Position numbers and translations under genes: made by a program. This document shows, piece after piece, positions 17,357 to 27,400 of a stretch of 64,000 nucleotides of DNA. The notes beneath the pieces were generated by a model. The model did not search any database and was not told where the DNA came from. It was given only the letters and a program-made list of their open reading frames with translations. The DNA lies in NCBI GenBank assembly GCA_902784465.1, contig CACZUZ010000003.1, forward strand, positions 29,448 through 93,447. The letters are read 5' to 3'. This DNA comes from an uncultured Bacteroidota bacterium. Its GTDB lineage: Bacteria > Bacteroidota > Bacteroidia > Bacteroidales > P3. Every line of letters starts with the position of its first letter. Position 1 is the stretch's first letter.

Positions 17357-17400
17357 AAGAGCGGTGCAAAGCATTTGGCCTTGCACCGCTCTTCTGTTTT
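17357..17400 (+). terminator. Rho-independent terminator of purM
   Basis: AAGAGCGGTGCAA (17357-17369) pairs perfectly with TTGCACCGCTCTT (17381-17393), followed by CTGTTTT. It lies between convergent purM and the HIT gene. Confidence 0.92.
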
Positions 17401-17418
17401 ATCTTGACAGAGTTACCG

Positions 17419-17811
17419 CTACTCGATAGCGGCAGCAATCTCGGCAGCAAGAGCTTTCATCTCTTCCGGCTCCATCTTGATATGATGACCGAAATTGAGG
17501 TCGCCTGGTTTGTTCAAAGGCATAAGATGAATGTGGGTATGCGGCACATCAATGCCTACAACAGCCACGCCCACCTTGATGCAGGGGCAAACCTTCTTGA
17601 GTCCTATGGCTACACGGCGCGAGAAGCGGTGGAGATTGACAAAAAGTTCATCGTCAAGGTCAAAAATATAGTCCACCTCTTTCTTGGGTATGCAGAGGAC
17701 ATGACCCTTGACAACAGGATTGACATCGAGAAAGGCGAGAAAATCGTCGGTCTCGGCAACCTTATAGCAGGGTATCTCACCTGCCACAATGCGTGAAAAT
17801 ATACTGGGCAT
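17419..17811 (-). CDS. HIT-family nucleotide hydrolase/transferase
   Basis: 130 residues with the start MPSIFSRIVAGEIPCYKV typical of HinT-like proteins and the histidine triad HTHIHLMP near residue 91-98. These proteins hydrolyse nucleoside phosphoramidates and related nucleotides in the cytoplasm. It follows greA in the same direction with 61 nt between, a common Bacteroidetes pairing. The physiological substrate is not evident. Confidence 0.93.
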   Translation of the reverse strand: MPSIFSRIVAGEIPCYKVAETDDFLAFLDVNPVVKGHVLCIPKKEVDYIFDLDDELFVNLHRFSRRVAIGLKKVCPCIKVGVAVVGIDVPHTHIHLMPLNKPGDLNFGHHIKMEPEEMKALAAEIAAAIE

Positions 17812-17872
17812 TTGAAATGATTGATAGTTGATAAATAACTGTCGATTGTAGAATAATTAAGACGTCGACGAG

Positions 17873-18346
17873 CTATCGCTCGACGGAGAGGATCTCAAAA
17901 TTCATGGTGCCAGCAGGAACCACGACATCGACCTTGTCGCCAGCCTTCTTGCCCAGAAAAGCCTGTGCAAAGGGCGACGAGACAGAGATAAGTCCCTGCT
18001 TAAGGTTGGCTTCGCTCTCGGGAACGATGGTGTAGACCTGCTTCATGTTGTTCTTCGTGTTTTTGATGGTAATCTTGGAGAGTAGAAGAATCTTGGAAGT
18101 GTCAATCTTTGACTCGTCGAGAAGACGGGCGTTGGCTATTAATTCCTGGAGTTTGGAGATACGTGCCTCCAGATGACCTTGAGCCTCTTTGGCAGCATCG
18201 TATTCAGCGTTCTCGGAGAGGTCACCCTTGTCGCGAGCCTCGGCAATGGCAGCGGCTGCGGCAGGACGGTCGAAAGCAATAAGATGATGTAACTCATCAC
18301 GAAGCTTCTGAAGTCCCTCCTCGCTATAGTATTTTATTTCAGACAT
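17873..18346 (-). CDS. greA: Transcription elongation factor GreA
   Basis: 157 residues. An N-terminal coiled-coil domain carries the acidic tip (EARDKGDLSENAEYDAAKEA), and the C-terminal domain contains SPFAQAFLGKKAGDKVDV. GreA enters the RNA polymerase secondary channel and stimulates cleavage of backtracked RNA. A hairpin at 18399-18441 separates it from the PorV-like gene upstream. Confidence 0.96.
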   Translation of the reverse strand: MSEIKYYSEEGLQKLRDELHHLIAFDRPAAAAAIAEARDKGDLSENAEYDAAKEAQGHLEARISKLQELIANARLLDESKIDTSKILLLSKITIKNTKNNMKQVYTIVPESEANLKQGLISVSSPFAQAFLGKKAGDKVDVVVPAGTMNFEILSVER

Positions 18347-18398
18347 GTTTATTTTTACAGTTTTTTATTTAAATTAGTGTTCAGTTAATAAAAGACGT

Positions 18399-18441
18399 AA
18401 AAAGTAGGAAAGGTCCTGGATTAAGACCTTTCCATACTTTT
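18399..18441. terminator. Hairpin terminator after the PorV-like gene
   Basis: GGAAAGGTC (18407-18415) pairs with GACCTTTCC (18425-18433), extended by AAAAGTA/TACTTTT with one bulge. The minus strand continues into a T-rich tract. It marks the 3' end of the TonB-receptor/T9SS-cargo/PorV-like operon and isolates greA. Confidence 0.75.
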
Positions 18442-18459
18442 AATATGTCTCAATTCTGT

Positions 18460-19527
18460 TTAGAACTTGAAGGTGGCTCCGAAAGCGTGAGTGCCTTTGA
18501 GGACGGCTGCACTGCGGTACGAGTAGTCGAGTGAGATGCTGCGACTGCCATCATCCTTGAGAGGAATAATGAACGAGGCACCGGCAGAGAGACCTGTGTT
18601 GGCTGTTACGCGATTGTCATCGTCGAAGATGTCAGTCTGGTAGACATAGGCAGCACGGGCCTGGAAACGGTCGAGCATCGAGTACTCAAAGCCAAGACCA
18701 AAGTTGTCGCGCGAGAAAGCATTGGAGGTGAAGTTTGCAGCGAGAGTGAGGCGCTGATTCCATTTCTCGAAAAGGAAATCGTAGGAAGCTCCAATATTGA
18801 GAAGGGTGGGAAGCTCCATCTCAGAAGCACGAAACTCAACAGTCATCGAATTGCCGGCATTGTTGTTAGTTGTGAAGGCCATACCTGTACCACCAAAACT
18901 CAAGGAGGGTCCGATATTCTTGAGCGAGATACCGAACTTGAGCTCATCGTTCTCTCCAGTCTGATACTGGATACCAGCATCGAGGGCTACGCCAGTGGCA
19001 CTGACGTTGTCGGTTGACTCGGTGATAACCTTGAGTACTGCTCCACCATGAATAGAGTTGGTGAACGAATAGGAGTAAGCCACATTAAGGTTCATCAATG
19101 TGGGTGACATTGTACCGTTGCTACCAGGCTCTGGACTCTCGACAGTGGTGACGTAGATGTCGCCGAAGCCCATTGTCATAACATAGGCTCCTAAAACACC
19201 TGCTTCACCAAGGCGAAGAGCAAGACCAAAAGTATTGAGGGATGCACCGCTATTCAGACCGGAACGGCCACCGTTGAGAACGGCATGTGAGTAGGTGAAC
19301 TCCATATTCTCGACAAAGGAGAGACCGGCAATGTTGCTGAAGAATGCATCGATGCCACGTGCACAGGAGGTGTTGATGCCACCCCAGCTGGAACTGCGTG
19401 CCCAGGGATTGATGAGAAGCTCAGTAGCACCTGCCGTTCCTCGACGATTGTCGTTGCCTGCAAACAGTGGGGCCGACATCGCTACAGTGAGGACCATTAC
19501 AGCCAGTATACTTAATATTCTTTTCAT
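18460..19527 (-). CDS. PorV/PorQ family outer-membrane beta-barrel protein
   Basis: 355 residues with a signal peptide (MKRILSILAVMVLTVAMSAPLFA). It has the family opening RRGTAGATELLINPWARSSSWGG and then amphipathic strands throughout, ending with the aromatic FGATFKF typical of barrels inserted by BAM. PorV is the outer-membrane shuttle that receives T9SS cargo; PorQ and related members also act in T9SS. It lies 30 nt downstream of the 1607-residue T9SS cargo gene and is last in the operon, so it is probably a dedicated partner of that protein (inference). It is not clearly the general PorV of the cell. Confidence 0.8.
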   Translation of the reverse strand: MKRILSILAVMVLTVAMSAPLFAGNDNRRGTAGATELLINPWARSSSWGGINTSCARGIDAFFSNIAGLSFVENMEFTYSHAVLNGGRSGLNSGASLNTFGLALRLGEAGVLGAYVMTMGFGDIYVTTVESPEPGSNGTMSPTLMNLNVAYSYSFTNSIHGGAVLKVITESTDNVSATGVALDAGIQYQTGENDELKFGISLKNIGPSLSFGGTGMAFTTNNNAGNSMTVEFRASEMELPTLLNIGASYDFLFEKWNQRLTLAANFTSNAFSRDNFGLGFEYSMLDRFQARAAYVYQTDIFDDDNRVTANTGLSAGASFIIPLKDDGSRSISLDYSYRSAAVLKGTHAFGATFKF

Positions 19528-19557
19528 TTCTGTCTAAGTTTAAAAGTTAATGAATAA

Positions 19558-22500
19558 TTAGAACTGGAAGCCGCTCATATCGACAGGACGCATAGTGCCG
19601 AACCATTTGACAACACGCTCACCTATGCCAGGAGTGCTGAAATGTATCAGATACATACCACCAGCGATAGGAATACCATTGTGGTTGTGAAGATCCCAAT
19701 CCTGGGTGGTCATGTCTGAACGTGTGTTGCGGATTGTTCTGACAAGGGTACCATCGACAGTGTAGATATTGATGGTGGTATTGCCAGGCACATTGATGAA
19801 GCGGACTTTCGTCTCGAGCTGACTTTGAGTCTCGTAGGCGGAATAACTGTAATAGGGGTTAGGTACCACATTGATGGCATCCATGATAGAATCTTTGTAG
19901 CTCTGACGTGCATTGTCGCCGTTTGCCTGGTTGGTAAGGGTGACAATGTCAGGAGTCAGTCGGAACTGATACATAGGATTGTTGTCATTGATATCGTCAG
20001 CACCGGCATTCTTGCGAGTTGTCTGGTTGTCGCTCAGGTAGCGGCCATAAGGTGTGTTGACATCAATGTCGATGGTGACATCGCAAGGAATATTGACAGG
20101 ATTGTCGATGGATTCAGTGACAAGTGGCATGGAGACCCAAGCAACTGTTGAATAGAGGAATGCAGCCGAGTCGCGGATAGGAACAACAGCGGTAGCACCG
20201 TCGGCACGGAGCAGACCATTATTGAACTCATCCCAGTAACGGTTGTATTCGTTGGTACCCTGCTTGTAGGGGTTCTCGAAGAAGTGATCCAAAGATCTCA
20301 GCATCTTCTCTGCCCAACGGCCGGCGTCGTAGGAAGGCGACGAATAGTGGGAAGTGATAAAGTCTGAAGAGGTGCTGATGGCGTGGTAGCGCGGGAAGTC
20401 CTGAGAGATGGCATTCATGACGTAGATGTAGTGACGTCCGCCGATAACATAGTTGGAGGTTCCAATCATGGAAGTCGAAACAGGGTTCCACATCATGTCA
20501 CGACCATTGAACTGGACGTAACGCGAATCCTCACCGTACATGATATTCAGACGCTCACCAGTGGTGAGGTTGATAGCATAGCCAGGGAACCAGCCCATAC
20601 CGTATTCAGCTATATAGTTGGCATCGTTGGGATTGTTGGATGCACCGGTTGCATCACTGGTGTTACCATACTTGTCGATGGATTTGTGTTTACGAAGCTG
20701 GAAGCGGTGAGCATTGCCTTCAGACTGAGTGTAGTCATCACACATCTCGATAACCGGACAACGGGTCCACTTGCTCTGGTCTGAAGTGAGAACGATGCGG
20801 ACACTGGGAAGTTTCGAGAAGTCGTTGAACATAAGCGACTTGTTGTTGGTGTGGACAATAGTCTGACGAAGGTTAGCAATATAGCTCTTACGAGTCAGCG
20901 AAGTAGCATAAACCGAGTCGAGGGTTGCCTGGTTGGCAAGATAGTAACGGAACGAGAAACCAGGATGATACTCGCGAGTGGAAACAAGACCGTAGGGTGC
21001 CCAGAGACCACCAACGACTTTCTCAAACACCTGATACTTGTCGACAGCATAGAGGCTTGGAGGACGGTTGGCCTGGTTGGAAGTAACCTCTTTGTAGTAG
21101 TCCTCATCGAGGTATTCCTCGTATTCATTAATATCACTGGTAGAACCATTGAAGTCGGAACGATTGTGCTCTGCATACTGTGAACCGCTGCGGATCCAGT
21201 TAGAGAGGAAGGTATTGTCGTTATCGGGTATACCTGAGAGCCACTGATGATTATTGTCGGCGAAAGTCATGCTCGAAGAGAGGAGGACACCGTCATAGAT
21301 GATACCACCGTTGACATCTTTACCATTGACAATAAGTTCGGAAGCAATGGACTTGGGATTGGAGATAGCAATTGCAATACCGAGGTCGAGGAAAATCTGC
21401 TCATTGTATCGTCCGATGACAAAGTCGGCTGTATCGGCAATAACATCGTCAAAGAGAGGCTTGCCGTCAGCGCGGGTGAGAATCCAACGGTCATCGCTGG
21501 TAGCACCAGTGAAGCGGATATTAAATGTACCTTCCTTAATATTGAGCGGGTCGATGATACGGACATTAAGAGGACCATAGTTCTGCTCATACTCTGGCTC
21601 AGTGATGATGCAGGGATTGCTCATGCTATGGAAATAAGTACCCATGTCGTTGATATTGTCCTTGAACAGACCAGGTTCTTTAGCCTCTTGGCCTTTCTCG
21701 CCCATGAGGGAAGCAATGGATGAGGAGGTGAGACGCAGGACGTTACCGCCATTGCCATAACCATCAAGACGTTTGATGTTAGGGCTCATGCCAAAGGTGG
21801 CCTGGACAACGGTACCGCCATTCTCCGATGAAGGATTATGAGGAATACCTACAACAGGAGTGATGGTTCCACCCCACTCGTTCTTACGACCGGCAAGATA
21901 GGGTTCCTTCTGGCCATCGAGTTTGGCGGGGTCGTTCTGAGAATACTCTTTGAAACGGTTGTGAGCGTAAGCAATGCAGATGAAATAGTACTCCTTGTTG
22001 TTTACAAGAGAGGTGTTAGTACCATTAGCGAAAAGGTCGGTGGTCACGCGGAAAACATGCTGGATACCCTTGTTGGCACCATCAACCATAATCTTTGCGG
22101 TGAGGAGACCTGTTGCCGAGTTGGGAGTGTAGTTGACAAGACGTCCGATAGGAGTGGTCGGGTTGTCGTTGAGAGTGGAGTCAAGCTTATGAGTGGATGA
22201 GTTGGAATCAACAATATACTGATCATAATAGTTCTCGATATCGCACTGGAAAGCAAGACGAGCCTTGGTCTCATCTCCAATGTCAGCGACAGAGGCGTTG
22301 GCATCGACGAGCTGATAGATCTGATAACCCTCGAATTTGTAGCGACGAGCCTCATCGGGGTAAGACTTGAGGATAGAAGCATCCTCTTCGTCATAACGCT
22401 CGCAGTAGTTGTTGGAAGCCTCGTTCTCGTAGGTGAGGTAGAGGAAAAGCTCGTTGTTCATCTCCTGAACGGTCATTGTAGGAGCCTCGGGGCCATCAAG

Positions 22501-24381
22501 AACCTTAAAGCAGTTCTCGAAAAGTGACTGGCAAACGTCATCAATCTGACGGAGAAGCTCAACCGAGCTCCAGCGGTTGCCAGAGGGAGCCTGTGCAAAA
22601 GGAATACCTACAGTAATGTAGTTGACAGCACCAGGTTTCAGGACGAAAGGACCAGCGGACTGCATGAAACGACGGTCTCCAGGACTTACGTTGTCGCCAG
22701 AGGTAACCTCGGTCCAGTCATCGGGATGATACTGCTGATCGGGAACAACACCATTGGTACCCCAGTGGAGCGGGTCGCTGTCGCCAGGGAACATGAAGTC
22801 GCAAGGAATATCGGAAGCACCAGAAGTGGAAGTGATGGCGTTGCCACCAAACTTCATGTGTGCACCGTTCTTCCAGAAACCCTGAAGGTAGTTGTAGTAG
22901 TCGGTTGCCTTCTCGGGCTCACCGTTGATATTGTTTGAGCTGTTCTCGTAGTAGACGAAACGACGCATACCAAAACGCTCATCGTCAACGATGCCGTTAC
23001 CGAAGTTCACACCGTTGATGGCGCAGTTACCGATAGAGTCGTTCTGCTTGAAATACCAAGCATTGGCAGGAGTGTAATAGAGGTCGGCATCGTCGGTGAG
23101 ACGGATGGTGTCATAGCCACGAGCCTCATCAATCCAATATTTAGCAAGCTGGGCAGGATAGTAAAGACGCATCTTGGCGATATCAATCTTGGCATTATCC
23201 ATACCATCGGGATCCATGTAGGGACCCTGGAAGAAGTCGATACCTACTGCGGGAGGAATGCCGCTGTAAGAACCTGTTCCAGGACCATCGATATCCTTAC
23301 CATTGTAGCAGTAGCCAAGACCACGCTTGACGTCGCAACCAATGAAGTCGTCATAGCCATAACCAAGGTCTGGGTCGACCCACTGGCTGAAATAGGTGTT
23401 ACGGAGTTCGTAGGTGGAACGGTTGATAATCTCGTAGGTGTAGAAGCTCATGTTATTGATCTCGTCGTTGGTCGAGAAGGCGAAAGCCTGTGCGCGGATT
23501 TCGAGACCAATGGGCTGACCGTGGGACTCGGTATGGGCATTACCCATATCGTTGAAGACCCACCAAATAGTCTGGTCGCCCTTGAGGACCTGGTCGGAAA
23601 GAAGACCGGTACCTTTCTTGACGATGCCAAGGCTATCCTCCATGGTGGGGAAAGGAGTGTAGCGTTCACCGGGTTTGAGGGCGGCTTTCAGGGTACGAGG
23701 ACAAAGCTTGTTGTCGAAATCGTAGTAGGGATAGTCGCCAGCACGCCAGTCGTACTCACCATTACCATCGGCATCGAAGAAAGGAGCGAGGTAATGTGAC
23801 TGATTGGCAAAATTACCGTGGGCAGGCCACTCTTTAATAACCTGGGCAATGGCAGCCTCGTCGAAGTTGGCCTTCTGGACGGGAGGCTCCTGGGTGTAGT
23901 CGAACATAGCCATGAAGTTCTGTACATCAGCCTGGGTAATCTTGTAGTGACGGTCATAGTAGTTGCAGACCTCGACGGTGACGTCGGCGGAACCGTCTAC
24001 GGTAAGGGGACCGGGCCAGAAGTCGTCACCATTCTGACCGAAACGAAGAGCGGCAAGACGAAGCTGGTCGTTAACGTCGGTACCACCAATCCAAAGGGCG
24101 GCGCAATAAAGTGGAGTCGAAGTACCGTCTTTGGGGATATGGTACTGGGAGATACTGCCATCATACCACATGTTACCGTAACCGTTGATGAGGGCCCGGA
24201 CATTGTTGATGTTCAGCTCAGCAGTACTCTGTGCTCTTTTGCACGCAGCGGCCTTGGACTGTACAGAAGACTTCGTCGGGGAATTCTTCTTGCATACAGT
24301 ACACTCGCGCGCCATGGCTGTCCCCATCGCGGATGAGAACAGCAAAGCCATAAAGACTGTTTTTACAAATATATTTTTCAT
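19558..24381 (-). CDS. Giant secreted protein with T9SS-type C-terminal domain (TonB receptor/PorV-like operon)
   Basis: 1607 residues. The signal peptide (MKNIFVKTVFMALLFSSAMG) is followed at once by a Cys motif (CTVCKK, then another Cys about 20 residues on) and a segment NVRALINGYGNMWYD. The large middle is aromatic- and Asp-rich without a domain I can name; acidic DADGNGEYDW and DPDLGYGYDD stretches may bind calcium. The last 90 residues (VPNPYYSYSAYE onward, with INIYTVDGTLVRTI and GGMYLIHFSTPG) resemble a T9SS sorting domain, though the end MSGFQF is not the usual Lys/Arg tail. It is placed 28 nt after a TonB receptor gene and 30 nt before a PorV-like gene. Probably displayed on the cell surface; no enzyme activity is suggested. 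Confidence 0.78.
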   Translation of the reverse strand: MKNIFVKTVFMALLFSSAMGTAMARECTVCKKNSPTKSSVQSKAAACKRAQSTAELNINNVRALINGYGNMWYDGSISQYHIPKDGTSTPLYCAALWIGGTDVNDQLRLAALRFGQNGDDFWPGPLTVDGSADVTVEVCNYYDRHYKITQADVQNFMAMFDYTQEPPVQKANFDEAAIAQVIKEWPAHGNFANQSHYLAPFFDADGNGEYDWRAGDYPYYDFDNKLCPRTLKAALKPGERYTPFPTMEDSLGIVKKGTGLLSDQVLKGDQTIWWVFNDMGNAHTESHGQPIGLEIRAQAFAFSTNDEINNMSFYTYEIINRSTYELRNTYFSQWVDPDLGYGYDDFIGCDVKRGLGYCYNGKDIDGPGTGSYSGIPPAVGIDFFQGPYMDPDGMDNAKIDIAKMRLYYPAQLAKYWIDEARGYDTIRLTDDADLYYTPANAWYFKQNDSIGNCAINGVNFGNGIVDDERFGMRRFVYYENSSNNINGEPEKATDYYNYLQGFWKNGAHMKFGGNAITSTSGASDIPCDFMFPGDSDPLHWGTNGVVPDQQYHPDDWTEVTSGDNVSPGDRRFMQSAGPFVLKPGAVNYITVGIPFAQAPSGNRWSSVELLRQIDDVCQSLFENCFKVLDGPEAPTMTVQEMNNELFLYLTYENEASNNYCERYDEEDASILKSYPDEARRYKFEGYQIYQLVDANASVADIGDETKARLAFQCDIENYYDQYIVDSNSSTHKLDSTLNDNPTTPIGRLVNYTPNSATGLLTAKIMVDGANKGIQHVFRVTTDLFANGTNTSLVNNKEYYFICIAYAHNRFKEYSQNDPAKLDGQKEPYLAGRKNEWGGTITPVVGIPHNPSSENGGTVVQATFGMSPNIKRLDGYGNGGNVLRLTSSSIASLMGEKGQEAKEPGLFKDNINDMGTYFHSMSNPCIITEPEYEQNYGPLNVRIIDPLNIKEGTFNIRFTGATSDDRWILTRADGKPLFDDVIADTADFVIGRYNEQIFLDLGIAIAISNPKSIASELIVNGKDVNGGIIYDGVLLSSSMTFADNNHQWLSGIPDNDNTFLSNWIRSGSQYAEHNRSDFNGSTSDINEYEEYLDEDYYKEVTSNQANRPPSLYAVDKYQVFEKVVGGLWAPYGLVSTREYHPGFSFRYYLANQATLDSVYATSLTRKSYIANLRQTIVHTNNKSLMFNDFSKLPSVRIVLTSDQSKWTRCPVIEMCDDYTQSEGNAHRFQLRKHKSIDKYGNTSDATGASNNPNDANYIAEYGMGWFPGYAINLTTGERLNIMYGEDSRYVQFNGRDMMWNPVSTSMIGTSNYVIGGRHYIYVMNAISQDFPRYHAISTSSDFITSHYSSPSYDAGRWAEKMLRSLDHFFENPYKQGTNEYNRYWDEFNNGLLRADGATAVVPIRDSAAFLYSTVAWVSMPLVTESIDNPVNIPCDVTIDIDVNTPYGRYLSDNQTTRKNAGADDINDNNPMYQFRLTPDIVTLTNQANGDNARQSYKDSIMDAINVVPNPYYSYSAYETQSQLETKVRFINVPGNTTINIYTVDGTLVRTIRNTRSDMTTQDWDLHNHNGIPIAGGMYLIHFSTPGIGERVVKWFGTMRPVDMSGFQF

Positions 24382-24409
24382 TTCAATATGATTTTTCGCG
24401 GTTAACAGA

Positions 24410-27400
24410 TTAGAAACTGTAGGAGAGCGTCAGACGGATAGATCTTGGGCTGGACCAGTTCCAATTGCCGTTGGCGAGCATGATGGTGTACATGTCGCGG
24501 AACGACTGCGGATCGAGATACTGGTTGATAAGAGCCTGGGTCTCGGGGTCGGTGAGGTAACCATTGTCGGAGGGGTTGCCGGTGACGGAGAAGACTCCAG
24601 TGACGTTGCGGATGTCAAACAGGTTGTTGACAGTAACAGCTGCGTTAAGCATGGTCTGACGTGTACGTTTGCCAGTCTTAACCTCGATGGGCCATGTCTT
24701 GTCGACAACAACATTGAAGTAGAATCCCCAGGGGAGACGTGCACCACGGTAGCTACCCACGATGGTCTGCTGGGTGTTGCTGAACTGGCGTGTGTAAGGA
24801 CGACCAGACTGGGCAACGGCGAGGAAGTTGATACCTACGTTTTGGAATGGGTAGACATCTTTCTTGCGGGGGTTGCCATCTTTGTCCTTGACAGTGCGCG
24901 AATAATGCCAACCCTCTTCTTTACCGAGACGGTAGTCGACGTTGGCCTTGAACTCATGACGGCGGTCATCACCAATGGGGTTAAGCATCTTGAGGGTTGT
25001 GTAACCTTCCTTGATGAGCTCGGTCATAGTAGTGTTTGACAAGCCAGTACCCTCGGCATACTGAAGAGTGTAGTTGGCGTTGATACGGACATTCTTGCTC
25101 TGACGCATATCGAACGACAGAGAGAAACCCTTGATAGTCTTGAAGTCGATATTACCGTAGGAATAGTAGCCATCCTTCGGGTCAGCACCTTCGTACTGGA
25201 CAACCTGGATAAGGTCGCGAGTCTCCTTGTAGTAAGCTGAGATACTGAGAGCAGCGGTCTTGTCCTTGTTAAGAGCCTGCTGGAAACCAAGTTCGTAGTT
25301 GGTGATCTTCTCAGGCTTCAAGTCAGGATTGCTGATAGTACCGGTAACACGGTTCATATAGAGATAGCTCAGATAATCGGCCTGCCATCCCGAGGAGGGA
25401 CGACGAGCAATAATGTCGTAGTTGGCCTTGAACTGAGACATGTCGTTGACAGGGAATGAGAAAGCGATACGAGGCATCACAACAATCTGAGGATCATAGT
25501 CCTTGAAAGACTTATCAGAGATGTTGTTGCCAGAGCCATTACCCTTGGTGGCAATCTCCTGACCACCACCGCTGCCTTTGGTACGGAAAGGTGTGGGGTG
25601 ACCGGATTCACCCTTAATCTCGCTAGCAGCAGAAACCTGTACGCCATATTTGTCGTACCAGATGCTTCCATTACGATAACCCTTGATGGTGGGGCTGTCG
25701 GAACCGGCATCGTCGACATAGACTACCCAGTCGTCCTGTACACCACCGGGGAAAACTTCACCTTCAAGACCAGTGGAGAAAGCGGGGTGTCCGCTCTGAC
25801 GGAGGTCACCAACGGTGTAAGACTCATAAAGCAGATAGGGGTCTTTAAGGACCATCTGGTTACCGTCGAAGTAGTCAACACGGACACCGACGTTGAAGAT
25901 GAGGTCTTGGAAGAAGAACTTATCCTGGATGTAGCCAGCAGCGTAGATGGGTGAGAAGGCAGGGAGATACTGATAGTTCTCATGACCTTTGCTCTTGGGA
26001 TCAAAGAAATCCTCAAGGCTCCAGGTACTGCTTCTGTACTTCTCGCCAGTATGGTCATAACCATAGTAGCTCACATACTGGTTACCACTGTTGAACAGCT
26101 CCTTGGCAGAGAACATGTCGATGCTGTAGAAACTCGGATCATAACGGTCGATGTCGAGCCAGTCGGTACCATTAACATCAAGACCGAGGGCATTACGCAT
26201 GGACTCGGAGAAATGTGTCTGCTCACCGCTGATAAGGCGCTCGTAGGTGACATAGAGGTTAGAACCGTCAAAATTCTCGATAGGCTTGTTGTAGTTCAGC
26301 TGCGAGATATGTGCATTGGCGTTGTTACGCATGAGGGTCCAGAGTGAGTAGGCCGACAGACCATAGTAAGCAGAGGTATACTGGTCATACTGGAAACCAA
26401 TCTCAAGGTCGTGACCCTTGACGGTGGCAGCGGCCTTGGCCTGAACATAGTAATAGTTATTCTCCTGTTTTGCATAGCTGGAACTCTGAACACCAACATT
26501 GCTGAAAAGACCATAAACCGAAGGTAAAGTGGTACCGTTGACAAGACCATTGAACTGAAGTATTCCGTCAAATGTGCTCAGCATGGGAGCAAGGGCAGGA
26601 GTATTGAAAAGCTGTGAGGTGTAGTTGGAGAGGATGGGGTTGAACTCCGAGGGACGGAAATTCTCAACATTCTCAATCCAGCCGTTCTGCACGTACGCAG
26701 GCATCTCAGTGCCACGATAGTTGTAATTGCTTACGAACTCGTAGGAAGGAGACTGCGATCTGTCGAATGTGGCGATGTGACCATATTGGAAAAGATTGTC
26801 ACCAAACTTCTCATTATAAGATTTGGAGGTCTCTCTGTTGTACATGGCAGTAATGTTGTACATCACCTTCGAGACAGCAGGCTCAGACTTTGCATCAGGG
26901 TTGGAGGCATCCTTCACAGGCTCGGGATCCTTGAAACGCTGGGTGAAGTCGGCAGTGAGGACCAAGTTGTTATACCTCTGGACTCCGTTAGCAGCATTGT
27001 GCAAGTTAAGGGGGAAGTAGCTCAAGCTTGCGCTGGGAGCATACGAATAGTCGAACTCGCCAGTGAGGACGAGAGAGGTAAGCTCTGTGAAACGGAAGTC
27101 GAGAGCACCCTGCAGGGCGATGGAGTATCTGCCAAAGTCGCCAATGTCCTCTTTAGAACGTTTTGACGAATAATAGTTGCGGCTGTTGGGACGCGCAATC
27201 TCAACGAAATCGCTGTTGCGGAGATACTCGGCAGTGTAGTTGACAGTACCAGTCACGGGGTCGAAGTCGATAGGCTTAGCCTCAATCTCCATGACCTTGT
27301 CGTCGTTAACAACCTGGTAACGACCGTCTCTCGGGCGATAGTATGCAAACTTGCTGTAAGAACCAGTACCGGTGAAGCGGAAACCGATGAGGGTACGCTT

